Shown here piece by piece: positions 34,101-44,579 of a stretch of 64,000 bases of DNA. A model generated the notes under the pieces. The model was not told the origin of the DNA. It saw only the letters and a program-made list of their open reading frames with translations, and ran no database searches. Source of the DNA: Mytilisepta virgata (Eukaryota; Mollusca; Bivalvia; Mytilida; Mytilidae); contig CM051514.1 in NCBI GenBank assembly GCA_028015205.1, positions 40,998,150 through 41,062,149 on the forward strand, given 5' to 3'. Within the stretch, counting starts at the first letter, position 1, and every line of letters begins with the position of its first letter. Made by a program: the position numbers and the translations under genes.

Positions 34101-36761
34101 CTCGAGCACCTGAGTCTACCCCCGGGTTTTTGGTGGGGTCAATGTTGTTCATAAATTTTTAGCTTATAAGTCCTTGTATTGTTTTGGTCTTGTCTTCGTT
34201 GTTCTCCGGAATTTCCCCTTTTTCGAATATACCTATTTCTGGACTTTACTTAGGGTCATTTTCGGAAGTTAATCCTTTTCAAAACTTTTTGAATACTGTT
34301 TGGTCTTTTATAGGACGTCCGAATTGTACTAAATAAGTATCTAAAGTGGAGAAGAATAAGTGTAATAACTTTGCCCTGATTTACTTTTGACATTTTAAAG
34401 GTGAGATTGAAAATGACAACAAACTTGTGTGAATGACAGAGCGAAAATGTGTAGTACGACCTTGAGTAATGACCGTAAGATTTGTAACCTTATCATGGGG
34501 ACACATACATGACATAGAAGATAACATTGTTGATAGCAGTATTACAAGATTTAATGTTGCTGCAGGCTTATTGATATTCATCTATTGGCCTTGACGGTAA
34601 TAAGGTAATGTAAATTTCAAATGTTATAAAAGCAAAGGGTTATACTCAGTGATACAAAACGCATTATAAATGGTCAGAAAACGTCCTCCAAATAAAACAA
34701 AAACTGTTCTCTAATTAGACTCAATGTGTTTGTAAATATATTATATAGATCAGTAATTTGACAGGTTTTTTTTTCTGGCTGTTGGGCTAATAATGATACA
34801 GTAGTCATTTTTTAATTCATATAATTCGTGTTAAAGTTAAATATTAAAGTTGACTTAATTGTATTTTGATATGTATTTTTACCCATTTTGTTTCAACCCC
34901 TCCCCGTATGTATTTCAGAGAAGGACGTGATTTTGTAACTTCACAAAGAACAAGTGAAATGTAAAAGGCCTATGGAAACATTAAATTGTTAAATTATAGA
35001 CATTAACACATATATATATATATACTGGTATTATATATATATAATTTCTTTGATACCAATTTATATATATATATGTTAATGTGTGTTTGTGTGTTATTTT
35101 TACTAGTTGTAAGAGCAACATTTCATTTGTTCCTTCATTGGTAAAACATGAGATCTAGTTTAACGGAAATAATTATGTAAATTTCATACGGAAGCATATG
35201 TTTCCTTTCAAGTTCTTTTTTTCAGAAAGAGAAAATACAATGAATGCAAATTAACTGAACTTTGTTTTAAAACGAGCAAGTTCAACGATCGCAGGAAAAA
35301 AGTATTGATTCACCTTTTAGTTGAACTGGTATCTATTTGTCAAAGATAATCATTTATTCATTGCTATAAAGTCAAATATTCTATTCGATTTCAGATGCAT
35401 TAACAGTGGTAGTTGCAGGAAAGTTTCAAGCGCAAAACAGAAAAAAAACAATATCACCAGATTAAACTTATACATGAGAGAAGTACATTAATTCCATATT
35501 TTAATGTCCAAAACTGTTATTTTTCTAACGTCAGTAAAGAATTATGAAGGCAAGATGTTCCCCATTGTTTTGAAATGACCAGTTTCAATTCTAACGATAT
35601 TGATTTTAGGAAAGACAAAACAGAGATGCTTACGGGTTCATTCGACTTGAACGAGGAAATCGGTTTACTTCGTATTGTTTTAATTGAGTTTATTAAGATT
35701 TTTATGATGTAACTTTTCAAATAGTTGTCGAAAAAGTGGCCTGGAACCGGCATTAAACATATTGTTTTGAACTATCTTGCTATTATTTTTTAACAATGTA
35801 TTGGAATCTCATGTTTCGTTTACACTTATCTTTAAAAGTGACTGATATTTGCATCAATACTATTGTCTTTTTTTTATTTAATCTAATCAAAAGAAACCCA
35901 GTTAAGCTTTAGGAGCAATAAATTCAAAGAACAAAACACATTTTAAAAAAACAAAACAAGGCAAAATTAATTAAATATATTTAATACCAGGGAATGAAAC
36001 AAATTCAATTTAGACTCGTAGAATGTGAACGTATTTTCAGTGCTTTCGAAAAGTGAAAGCAAATTCAAAAATTCTGGCGATCTGTATAACCTTGTTAAAA
36101 AAGATATTTATAATGAAGATACATATTTAAAAATAATGAAAATTAAATATGATATTCTAAAGACCATTAACATTTTCACATAAAATGTAAAATGAAAGCA
36201 GAAATTCAAAATATTGAGAAAAAATTAGATGTAAAATAACTTACGACTTTGAGCAAAAGTATAAGTCCGTTGTGGTTGCCCAAATTCCTCCTCATAATCC
36301 TCTCTCGAGCTGCGGAAAGAGGAATCACTTTGCATATCCAATGCCTCTCTAATTTCATACCGTTCCTTTAATTTTTGAAACTGTGGTAATTTTGGAAGTT
36401 TTGTGTTTGTCATATTTGGCATACCAAGAATATCTAATCTCAATGCATGTGATATGCGATTTTTTATAGTTTCAATCGTATGTTTCCTTTTGTCTTCACG
36501 GAAGGCACATGAACCACAAGTAGTATTTGATTGCTTTGGAAACATTGTTTGATTGTACAATTGTTCCAACAAGGTCTCGTCATCAGTTTGTGTTCCAGAA
36601 TCTTGGATTTCATCCTGTGTCATTACTCGCCTCAACTGCTCGCTAGAAATGTGACTTAAATCATGTTCCCTCAAATCCACTCGAGCAGGATTGCAATCCA
36701 AGATTTTTATCAGAACGGAAAATAAGAAATACTTGATGAAATACGTCGATAATTGTACCAT
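27791..36761 (-). CDS. MSTN: Myostatin/GDF8-GDF11-like TGF-beta ligand, complete 3-exon gene
   Basis: Join of 36761-36245, 31965-31607 and 28180-27791. The total is 1266 nt, or 421 residues plus TAA. Residues 1-22 form a hydrophobic signal peptide. The propeptide carries a CxxC pair at about 82-85 (TTCGSCAFRED), equivalent to the conserved cysteines of vertebrate myostatin propeptides, followed by an amphipathic KNRISHALRLDIL latency-helix region. Possible N-glycosylation sites are NQT, NTT, NMT and NVT. RSKR at 308-311 is the furin site. The 110-residue mature ligand has nine cysteines in the LNC, ACC, YYC, GEC, GPCC and ERCGC pattern, plus RYPLTVDF and FGWDFVIAP typical of this subfamily. 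By homology it is a secreted dimer that signals through activin-type receptors and limits muscle growth. Both donors are GTAAGT and splice phases agree. Whether to call it MSTN or a joint MSTN/GDF11 orthologue is a naming choice, since invertebrates have one ancestral gene. Confidence 0.95.
30060..30200. repeat. Clustered GATACTGG/CCAGTAT inverted motifs
   Basis: The block contains gatactggttaccagtattg (a near-palindrome), then agtattggtactagtatc, then ggaagatactggaagatact. These are repeated short inverted motifs within 140 bp, inside intron 2 of the myostatin-like gene. Confidence 0.45.
30590..30878 (-). mobile_element. tRNA-derived SINE in intron 2 of the myostatin-like gene
   Basis: Read on the minus strand, the element starts gggcgccgtggtgtagtgg. 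It has an A box (tggtgtagtgg, about 30870-30860) and a B box (ggttcgattcc, 30826-30816) at the spacing of an RNA polymerase III promoter. The head resembles a tRNA but is followed by an about 210-bp unrelated body containing gtccgtcggatggggacg, not by a tRNA 3' end. It ends near ctaagtggagagggattag with a short AT-rich tail. It lies in the same orientation as the host gene. I recognise the type as a common molluscan SINE but do not assign a family name. Confidence 0.8.
31607..31965 (-). CDS. MSTN: Myostatin-like gene exon 2 (C-terminal propeptide)
   Basis: A 359-nt exon between acceptor taatttcag and donor GTAAGT. It encodes PRELNIEQPNAIYFDLADLM and onward, including YLWVYI, RGWQHFNIFNEVEKWM and NKGLVVEAFDDDGRNVVV. 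These are typical of the TGF-beta propeptide 'arm' domain, with its W-x(n)-NKGL signature. Confidence 0.94.
32815..32958 (+). repeat. Dispersed repeat (atacagcatagtataaa), copy 1
   Basis: tttggtttttggtcttccaa through gcgtcgtatacagcatagt to ctttggattgttatttt. The same sequence occurs in inverse at 48974-49110, and its 3' half recurs in the direct sense at 51540-51598. It lies in intron 1 of the myostatin-like gene. Confidence 0.7.
34085..34260 (+). repeat. Retroelement 3'-tail fragment in intron 1
   Basis: It contains gagcacctgagtctaccccc, gggtttttggtggggtc, ttgttcataaat and ttgtattgttttggtcttgt with cttcgttgttctccgg. The last phrase is matched in inverse at 57955-58050 and 50145-50240. The order corresponds to the tail following the retroelement remnant at about 39680-39960. 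Confidence 0.55.
34999..35090. repeat. Inverted repeat built on (TA)n tracts
   Basis: cattaacacatatatatata on the left mirrors tatatatatatgttaatg on the right. They lie around a tactggtattata ... tttctttgataccaa centre, which itself pairs (tggtat/atacca). It could form a long AT hairpin within intron 1. Confidence 0.55.
36245..36761 (-). CDS. MSTN: Myostatin-like gene exon 1 (signal peptide and N-terminal propeptide)
   Basis: Starts at the ATG at 36761-36759, in the context gaaaATGG, and ends after the first base of a Pro codon at GTAAGT. It encodes 172 residues. These include a hydrophobic leader beginning MVQLSTYFIKYFLF, the CGSC pair, and a segment rich in acidic and Ser residues near the 3' end (residues about 143-160) that I do not recognise from vertebrate homologues. 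Confidence 0.93.
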
Positions 36762-36779
36762 TTTCCTTCTGTGGTATAA

Positions 36780-36785
36780 CAGCTG
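36780..36785 (-). promoter_or_regulatory. E-box (CAGCTG) in the myostatin-like 5' region
   Basis: A palindromic CAGCTG about 20 bp before the start codon. Vertebrate myostatin promoters carry E-boxes bound by myogenic bHLH factors. Here the site would fall inside the predicted 5' UTR, so its role is uncertain. Confidence 0.25.
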
Positions 36786-36835
36786 ATCGCTGTACTTTCC
36801 GTTCCGGGCGAGTTACGACCATGGAATGCCCAAGG

Positions 36836-36843
36836 CTTTTATA
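36836..36843 (-). promoter_or_regulatory. TATA box of the myostatin-like gene
   Basis: TATAAAAG on the minus strand, about 75 bp upstream of the ATG. This places a start site near 36810 and a 5' UTR of about 50 nt. The local sequence between 36770 and 36850 is noticeably less AT-rich than its surroundings. Confidence 0.65.
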
Positions 36844-38350
36844 GCGACGTCTTGGTCAAATTTATACATCGGAAATAGATATTAATTATATCATGAAAAT
36901 AAGATTGACAGTAATTCACTTACACAGATAAAAGCAGTTGTCAAATTTATAACGTATCTGATTATATCGTTGTAATAAAAATACGAGGCGTTAAAGTCCA
37001 CACAATCACCTGCAGCCTTCCTACTTCATTTATATACTAACTCTTTCTTGATATATAACATATCAAATGACTACGTTTCAAAAGCACTTACATCATTTTT
37101 TTCCGTTAACAGATGGCTGACAAATATCTTGTGTCAGTTCTAATTTTTATCCTCACTTTATTACTTTAAGAATATCCAGAATTCTGATGGTTTATAACTA
37201 TCTTCTCTCTTTGTAAATGTTTTTAAATGAGCACATGATGTGTCATGATTACTAAAACGAGAAAGTAATTTAACGCAATTATTGACATATGTTTTCAGTT
37301 ACTTTAACAAAATTATCTTGTTTAACAAAGCTAAATGGTAGTTAATTATTTGCTATGAATGTTGACAAGAAAATTTATTACTGATTTGCACAAATCTTGT
37401 CATACCAATCTATATTTTTCAGCGCTTCTTAATTTGTATTATAAGTATTTTACTAAATATATTAATTTGCCTGATCTGAACTAAAGTCCTATGGTGTGAC
37501 AAAGTCTACTACTCTGAATTAATACTTTACATGACTTCAAAATCGATATTAGTTTTTAAAGCTACATGTTACCACGCAATTCCATTTTAATGCACAAAGA
37601 ATATGATATGAACTACAGTGATTTATAATGGTTTCTTGATCAGATATAATTATGATCCAATTTCTAGACATCTTTAGATGTGTGTTATAATTTCAAATAC
37701 TATACCTATGAAAAAAATACTATGAATATTTGTTGTTCATCTCACTTAATAATATGGAGGGTATACCTTTCAAACAGATGTCATAAACCCTAGACTTTAC
37801 GTCTTTAAATCTTTCACCAAAGAAAGGGTCTTCTAAATTACAGCATTATATATAAAACATTCTAAATCATACAGAAAATAATTTAATATTTTTTAAAGAC
37901 CAATTGTTATTTATGAAATAAAGCTTAAACACAATTTTGTTCTGCATCATTTTTATCACTAAAAGGATAATACGTAACATGGAAATGAGATCCACAATGA
38001 GAATATTACAACGAACTTAAATTGTGAAATTTTTAATTTATTCAACCTAGATTTATGATTGATTATAGCAATTACAATATATCATGAAAACACAAATTCA
38101 AAATGTCACATTTTTTTCTAAACAAAGACCTTCCTATGAACATATGGTATAATTAAATGTCTTTAGTACTATCAAAATTATGTTTTAGCTTACATCTGTG
38201 TGAAAATTAAAATAACATTATAATTTCTGACAGTAATTCACGTAAAAAATTAATTATTATAAGTTAAAGAAAGTTTCTTAAATGATTTCTTTTCTTGTAA
38301 TAAATTTTTGAAATGCATAAAAAAAAAATTGATATCCGGAAAGGTCAACA
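36844..38350. other. Region upstream of the myostatin-like promoter
   Basis: This is the natural place for enhancers of the minus-strand gene. I see AT-rich sequence with no recognisable exon or repeat, and no further obvious CAGCTG cluster. Confidence 0.25.
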
Positions 38351-38353
38351 ATG

Positions 38354-38378
38354 ACATATATATATATATATATATATA
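38354..38378. repeat. (TA)n microsatellite
   Basis: A perfect TA dinucleotide run of about 24 bp, immediately before a dispersed repeat copy. Confidence 0.8.
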
Positions 38379-38379
38379 C

Positions 38380-38645
38380 CAATCAATCAAAGCAACCTAA
38401 CTGACAGAAATCCGGACAAAAAATAACATAAAAGAGTACAAAACACAAGAGAGTCGGGATAATCGTACTTGGTAAAGACGTTGACCCGATGGGGTTAAAC
38501 CTGTTTTATGTGTACCCAAACACCCCCTTATCTATCCTGACACTCAGATGCATAAAATACACTATGAAAACCAATACAGTATGATTACTAACAAGGTGAC
38601 CGCTTGCTAGAACTGCAAAATTAGAGTGGACGGTATATAATTTAG
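38380..38645 (-). repeat. Dispersed repeat 'ggtcaccttgttagtaatc' family, copy 1
   Basis: Shares aaaaaataacataa...cacaaga, ttggtaaagacgttgaccc-like, cccccttatctatcctgaca and ctaacaaggtgaccgcttgc with 40040-40330. It is shared in inverse with 43675-43900, and shorter fragments are at about 48515-48560, 51190-51320 and 58865-58940. No ORF. Confidence 0.65.
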
Positions 38646-39309
38646 CAGGTTCAGAATGTACTAGTTTTAACCGTATAGTTCTTCTGTTATTTTCTTCCGT
38701 TTTTATAGTCTAACGGAATAAGTGTTACCCTTGGTGGGTTTATCCACGAATGCAAGACCACGTACGACTGGAAATGATGAAAGCATCTACAGAAACCTGC
38801 GATGAAGTGTTATTAACTTTCATTGGCAGATTTTGCTTTTTTTTATAGATTTAAAGATGTGCTGGGAAAGAAAATGACATAATAAAATGGATCGATTACG
38901 CAATAACTGCTATAGTTTCTGTGTGTCAGGAACCTATATATATTATGGTAGAATAATAATTAAAAATGAAAGGTAGGAAGATTAATAAAACACTAACTAA
39001 TAAGTAAAATCAACATAAATGATGGTAACATACAAGCATAAATGCAACAGATAGGAAATGGGAAGTGCAGGTACTTACCAGTGGTAAGGTTGAACCAGTT
39101 TTAAGCCTACCGAGACCGTTTCTTTATCTTTAATGTACTGCTGATATGCACAAGCAAACATTAGAAGCCAATACATTATAAATGCAGGTTCACAAATCAC
39201 AGATTCTTAATCTGTGAAAACCATTCGTTATTCATCATTTAGAAACAACAGAGAAATTTCACAACAACTTCTGCTTCATATCTAGATTAGTAGTTGTACA
39301 TACACAATG

Positions 39310-39962
39310 GGCGTTTATGACAAACGTGATTAATAATTTTCCGATGGTGAACTTCCCCTTTCTTAGAAGTAACATACCAAGGTATCTAGCCTATGGGGTT
39401 TACATTTCATAATATATTCGTAACTGCCATGCATATGATTTATAAGGCAACTTTCTCGACAGGGCGAGATTGCTGTCGCATAAACTTCTAAGACAGAGCT
39501 ATGTTTAGTGTCTGTTAATTTCATCACTCCAAAATGTTTCAAGTAGTCATCACGAATTGATTGGCGATACGAAGTTTCTATCTCTATCTCACGTATGAGA
39601 CTAGATATCTTCAGTAAGATTTCAGGTTCTTCTGGTACTGACACCTCACCGGAAATGACACTTTACTGGATTTTACTCACTGGCAAGGTGATAGGTGCCG
39701 TAAACGGACAGGACATGCTTACCCTTCAATAACACCTGATATCACGGGTTTTAGTGATAGTTCACATTACTAGTGCTTTATCTTCTGTTCGATCTTGGTG
39801 TATTTTTGTTTATCTTTTATATGATTTTTAATTCTTTTCGTTATACATGTATCCTTGTGGTGTTTGTTGTGCTTCATTCTAATAAATTTGTCTTTTCCTT
39901 GAAGATCGACTTTCTTTCACTACTTTGTCGCTTCGGTATTCTTTTGCTGATACTGTATATAG
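39310..39962 (+). pseudogene. Retroelement ORF C-terminal remnant with its 3' tail
   Basis: Plus-strand reading gives FPMVNFPFLRSNIPRYLAYG, then after a stop FLDRARLLSHKLLRQSYV, then RYEVSISISRMRLDIFS in another frame. This is the conserved end of the mussel RT-bearing ORF, broken by stops and frameshifts. It continues into the typical tail (gataggtgccgtaaacggac, acacctgatatcacg, gcttcggtattcttttgc). It is closely related to 11741-12055. The minus-strand open frame here is an antisense shadow. Non-functional. Confidence 0.75.
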
Positions 39963-40039
39963 TTTAAGGTACAATCACTTGACTTTCTGTCCTGTGCATT
40001 TTGAATATAAAAAAAAAATACTGAGTTCTGGAAAGATCA

Positions 40040-40330
40040 ACAGTGACACATCAATCGATAGACGCATAGACAAAAAATAACATAACGGATCACAACACAC
40101 AAATATGGATATTCTGCCTAGGTACAGACTATATGACTGAGTGGTAGTAGCTGGTTAAACCGTTTGTATTGGTACCCAGACCTCCCATTATCTTAATTGA
40201 CCCTCTGCTGTATAAAACAGACAATCAAAGGCAATACAGTTTGATTACCAATAAGGGGAGCGCTACCAGAAAATTAGGGAGCGCTACCAGAAAATTAATA
40301 ATTTAGATACATAGCACGGTCAAAATGTGC
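40040..40330 (-). repeat. Dispersed repeat 'ggtcaccttgttagtaatc' family, copy 2
   Basis: Diverged second copy of 38380-38645, with aaaaaataacataacgg, tacccagacctcccattatc and ttgattaccaataaggggag. Inside it a 17-bp phrase gggagcgctaccagaaaatt is duplicated in tandem at about 40256-40292. Confidence 0.6.
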
Positions 40331-41204
40331 TCGTTTTAAGTGTAAAATCGCTAAGGCGATAATATGCGCTGCTCGTATACTGTCGCTCTATTAAACACAA
40401 TTGTCACAAATTACAGTCCCATAGATTGTCATGGAGTTCAAAAGAAATCGACAGTATTCGTTAGATTGTCTGTTATTTAACCATGTTTTTATTTTATCCA
40501 TCTATTAGTATTCAGTCACCAGTGCTCATGAATGGATAGATTCCATTGCATCATACGAAACTTACTGTTAAATTTTGCATTTTTTTTGCGTTGGTATGGG
40601 TACAGGTGGGGGTGGTGGATGGATGGTAAAAAATAATTGTCAAAGATTTTGGTAGTAATCAATTAGCATATTGTTTGGAAGTAAACCTGAGCAGACAAGT
40701 ATACAGTTACGCCTCTTTTATTTGAACTCATTCTAGTAACTAGAATATTCTTACAAGTAATTTAAGTGACTCAATTACATAATATGTTATTGTTATTGTA
40801 ATTATTAAACTTGGCAAGCAGAAGAGAAATAAGCCACTTATGATAAAAATCTATTTAACAAGATCCATACATCATTTGTATTGTTACCTGACCGTAATGA
40901 GAGAAATCTGATAGTTATCAGCTCTTAAAATTCACACAATTGAAGATAAACATCTTATAAAGATCACTTAGAGGTGAAAAGAATTTGTAAATAAAGCTAT
41001 CCCATTACTCCGCTGCCAGAACGACTAAAGATCAACTATTTAATTCTTCATATCCATTACTTTATGGGTAAATAATTTACAAAACACGTAAATATTTTGA
41101 CATGATATTGGTATTGAAGCAAACGTAAAAGTGTCAAATCATATTTCAGGTAATTGTTACCTATTCTCTTTTTATACTTAAGTATTTATGGAATTGTAAC
41201 AGTT

Positions 41205-41925
41205 AACGCCATTGTGGTAGCCTTGTTACTGGCCACGTGACATATAAATAACGAGGCGTTTTTTGTTTATCTTTTAATTAATTTTATAAAAATATATGTA
41301 TTCTACTCAATTCAACAAGTTAACGCGAATAAACTGTATAACAAAATACCGAAATAAATTGATGTTCTGTATGGCCATTTCGTTGACTGACAACTCATCA
41401 GCAGTGCTCAAGATCAAAATGATGGGAAACCGGTTTAAGATATAATGATGAATTAATAAGCAAAACCATCAACCCCCCCCCCCCCCCCCCAAAAAAATAA
41501 AATAAAATAAAATAAAATAAAACAAATAGGAATTCAAACAAAGCTAAGGATTACCTCTGCATCAAAAGGAGGAGCCTTAGACATTTCTACAAATTATTGT
41601 CATATTTTGAACGGAAAATTTAAAGGCATTGCAGTAATAAATCATGCCTGAATAAAATTTCTGGCTACTGGTCTGATAATGCCCTCGGGGACTTATAGTC
41701 CACCATCAATGACTAAAGGCAGTGAACAAAGTTGAACTATAATGTATTTTACAAAACTCTTAGCTCACTTCTTAAGTACAAACTTTACAGTTCTTTTATT
41801 TTATGTTTTGTCAGAGCCTTGTTCCTAGCCACGTGACAAGTAACAAAGCGTTTTTTCGTCCTTCGATTCATTTTTATAAAAATGTATACATTCTACACGA
41901 ATTCAAAAAGTTAATACTAAAGGTG
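41205..41925. repeat. Direct-repeat-flanked copy of a 370-400-bp repeat unit
   Basis: About 120-bp direct repeats at about 41205-41330 and 41808-41928 share ccttgtt-act/cct-ggccacgtgaca, aacgaggcgttttttg-like and tttttataaaaatatatgta. They flank one unit (41360-41760) carrying tatggccatttcgttgactg, cctctgcatcaaaaggagga and aatgccctcgggga. The same unit is tandem at 54190-54830. Confidence 0.6.
41472..41522. repeat. Poly-C tract followed by (aaaat)n
   Basis: A run of about 19-20 C residues immediately precedes a-rich sequence and five or more aaaat units. A comparable T17-G18 run lies at 48307-48335. Such tracts are unstable and their exact lengths in an assembly are unreliable. Confidence 0.85.
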
Positions 41926-42519
41926 TGGAACAACATTTAATTATAGTACAGTTTATATCAAACACAAGCTGACTTTTTAAAAAATACCGTTTACATTTCT
42001 TCTGTTATACCTTTAATTAGACCTAACTAAAAATCCCAATATGTTATAATATAGCCATCAAAATCTCTAAGCTCAATACCCAACTTCAAGAAAAGCACTA
42101 ATTAAATGTATGATAAATGGATTTTGTAATAACGATATATGTGAATAAATGCAGAACCCACAAAAATTGGGAATATACCTTAAGATCTTTTCATAGTAAA
42201 GGGTTTAAATACAAATATTTATGATTCTCTTCAAATCGCTGTATCTTCAGCTGACTTACATACTTTAGATTTATACTAGCCACTCACGAATACTGCCGAT
42301 TTCCAGTGAACTCCATGACGAGGTTCCATTCAACCGTTTTTTGGGCTACTGACTTTCGAGGGTTTTTTTATTATTTCGTTTAATGGCGCAACAGTATCCG
42401 ATTACCGGCAATGATAGCTAGCGGTGTAAAAACTGCAGAACTAGTTAATGCTATCATTTTATAATTAAACCCGTCCACGAATGTAAAAGGGACATATAGA
42501 TTTACAACTTGGTTAAGTT

Positions 42520-43680
42520 TTTGCGTTTAGGTCATTTCTCAGAAACCCACTAAATCCCCTTTATAGAACACAGATGAGCCACTTTGGGTCCCTCTGACCT
42601 ATATTTAGTGCATGAGTGACCACTTTTAATCGGATTCAGATGTACAGCAATGCCTTTAATTTCATATCTGAGGAACCCTTGTTGTTATATCGATGAAATT
42701 TAAACACTATAATTCTCTTACATTAGATAATGCATTTCTCAGTATGATCATTATGACCCATATCTCGTACATGAGTGGCTTGTTTATGTTTTGTGTTTAG
42801 GTCTTTTTCTCAGAAACCTATTGAGATATACCTATTCATTTATCGTATATAGTACAACAAATGTCAAGCACCATTTGACCAATGTTTGATGCTTGGTGAC
42901 ATTTACCGTTCCGGAGCACCTGGATTAACTCCTGGTTTTTATAGGAGTTCGTGTTGTTCATTGTATTTTTGTTTTCAGTGTTTATTTTTTTGTGCTTGTG
43001 GTTGTTCATTTGTCTTCCCGGGTTTGTCTGTCCAATGGATTACGTTTTTTGATTTGCTACTTAGGTATATTTGTCCTCGTTAAGATATGTTTAAAGGAAC
43101 TATATAATAGTAGTAGTAATAGTATAATGATGACATTTCACAGCTACAGTCTTGTATAGTGCAACATAGCTTAGCAGCATTTATGTCACCACGACCTACG
43201 TTTTATGCTTGTGTGATTTTGATTAAATGTTTGCATTTAGGTAAATACTAGTAGTTTAAAAAAAACCTATGGTAATGTATTAATGGTATTTCACAATTAC
43301 GCTTATCTGACACAGCTTCAGTATATTTCAGTCACTATAACCTACATTTTATGCATTTTAGTTTATTTCTTAAAACAAACTGTGATGATATATCAATTAT
43401 ATTTTACAACTACTGTGGTCTTCTTTCGTTCAAAATACATTTCATGCTTGAATAACTCCGTCACCTATTAGCTTTTGGGTCCTTATGTCAAAAACAAAAT
43501 GTTATACTGTGGATTCGTCATTTTTAATGGTGTAAAGGTTAATGAATGCAGGATATATTTCATACATTTAAAATAATCCCCAAAACTATTACCAGTCATA
43601 AATAATAGATGGGAATTCTATGAGCAGGAGGACGTGGCATCTGTGTCTTACAGACACACAATCTCTAGTTTAGGCAACGG
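42520..43680 (+). repeat. Degenerate tandem array (ttaggtcatttctcagaaacc units) interrupted by a tail fragment
   Basis: Units contain gtttaggtc-ttctcagaaac, gagatatat-, catttctcag and catgagtg. They start at about 42520, 42785 and 43200. A related right end (aataatagatgggaattcta) lies at about 43600. The array is interrupted at about 42880-43090 by a retroelement tail (accgttccggagcacctgga, aggagttcgtgttgttcatt). The same units occur inverted at 55925-56070, and direct at 56265-56540 and 61270-61580. Confidence 0.55.
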
Positions 43681-43900
43681 TCACCTTGTTGGTAAATCAC
43701 ATTTACTTGGATTTATAGTGTATTTCATATACTAGAGGGTCAAATAGATAAGGATAGGTTAAAAGATGTATGCCACCAGTTTAACACCAACAATCCTAAG
43801 TGTCTTTACTAAGTCAGACTATTCTGCCTCTGTGTTTGTATTTGTCTTTTACATTGTTTTCGTCAGAAAGTCTGTCGATGGTATGACAATAATTGGTTGG
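43675..43900 (+). repeat. Dispersed repeat 'ggtcaccttgtt' family, copy 3 (opposite orientation)
   Basis: Reverse-complement match to 38380-38645: ggcaacggtcaccttgttgg, agtgtatttcatatactaga, gataaggataggtt, cagtttaacacc. Confidence 0.6.
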
Positions 43901-44269
43901 TACTTAATTGTTGCCCTTTTATGTTGACCTTTTTATAAGATTAAGAATTTTCCATGATGTTATGACATCAAATATTAAGTTGCAAATGCTTTGTAACCAG
44001 GGCTTTTCAATCAGTATTAATGTGGATTTTACATGTTTTACCATATTGATTGGCAATATACATGTAATAATAAAATGAGGCAAATTATTATGTTATTTTA
44101 ATTGATGTCAATAAAAGCTTCCATATAGATATTTTCCTCTTTTAATCTTTTATTGATCATTGGTGTTCTCTTTAATATTCGAACAATGCCTTTACATATT
44201 ATTCAATTCTATAACTTGTTTTTAGCAAAAAAATATTTCCATGACTTTATCAGAATTCCGCGACCTGTA

Positions 44270-44470
44270 TTAACACTGTTCCGATGACCCGGACTTTCAA
44301 ACAAAATGGCAATCACAGCCAAACTTAGTTTAAGATATGATGCGATGGGAAAATGGATTTTAAAGTCTTGTCTGAAATCACTTGGCCCAATAGTTGCAAA
44401 GTTGGCAGTAGTGATCCCCATATGCTCTCATTTCATAATTGTGTTTGATGACCTTGCTTGTCAGGTAAGA
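44270..44470 (+). repeat. Single unit of the 18.1-19.4 kb repeat family
   Basis: gatgacccggactttcaaac, aaaatggcaatcacagcc, aacttagtttaagatatgatg, tgggaaaatggatt, cacttggcccaatagttgca. The open frame across it is a by-product of the repeat. Confidence 0.6.
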
Positions 44471-44579
44471 ATTAGATTCCACTACTTCCAACCGAAAGGT
44501 CACAGTAGAAAGGTAACATTATTATGTTTGTTAATTGTTCAGTTACGAGGTCGAAGTATTTGTTTTTTTTCTCTATAAT

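Noticed and set aside
36820..36822. Upstream ATG (in CCATGG) as the start of the myostatin-like protein or as a uORF
   Set aside because: It lies too close to the TATA box to be downstream of the expected transcription start, and it is out of frame with the signal peptide.
39363..39644. 93-residue minus-strand open frame
   Set aside because: The plus strand of the same bases carries recognisable retroelement protein blocks (SNIP, AYGVYI, RLLSHKLLRQ), so this is an antisense shadow.
41205..41925. Direct repeats of about 120 bp as a solo-LTR pair
   Set aside because: There is no TG...CA ends, primer-binding site, polypurine tract or gag/pol sequence between them. A repeat unit duplication explains it better.
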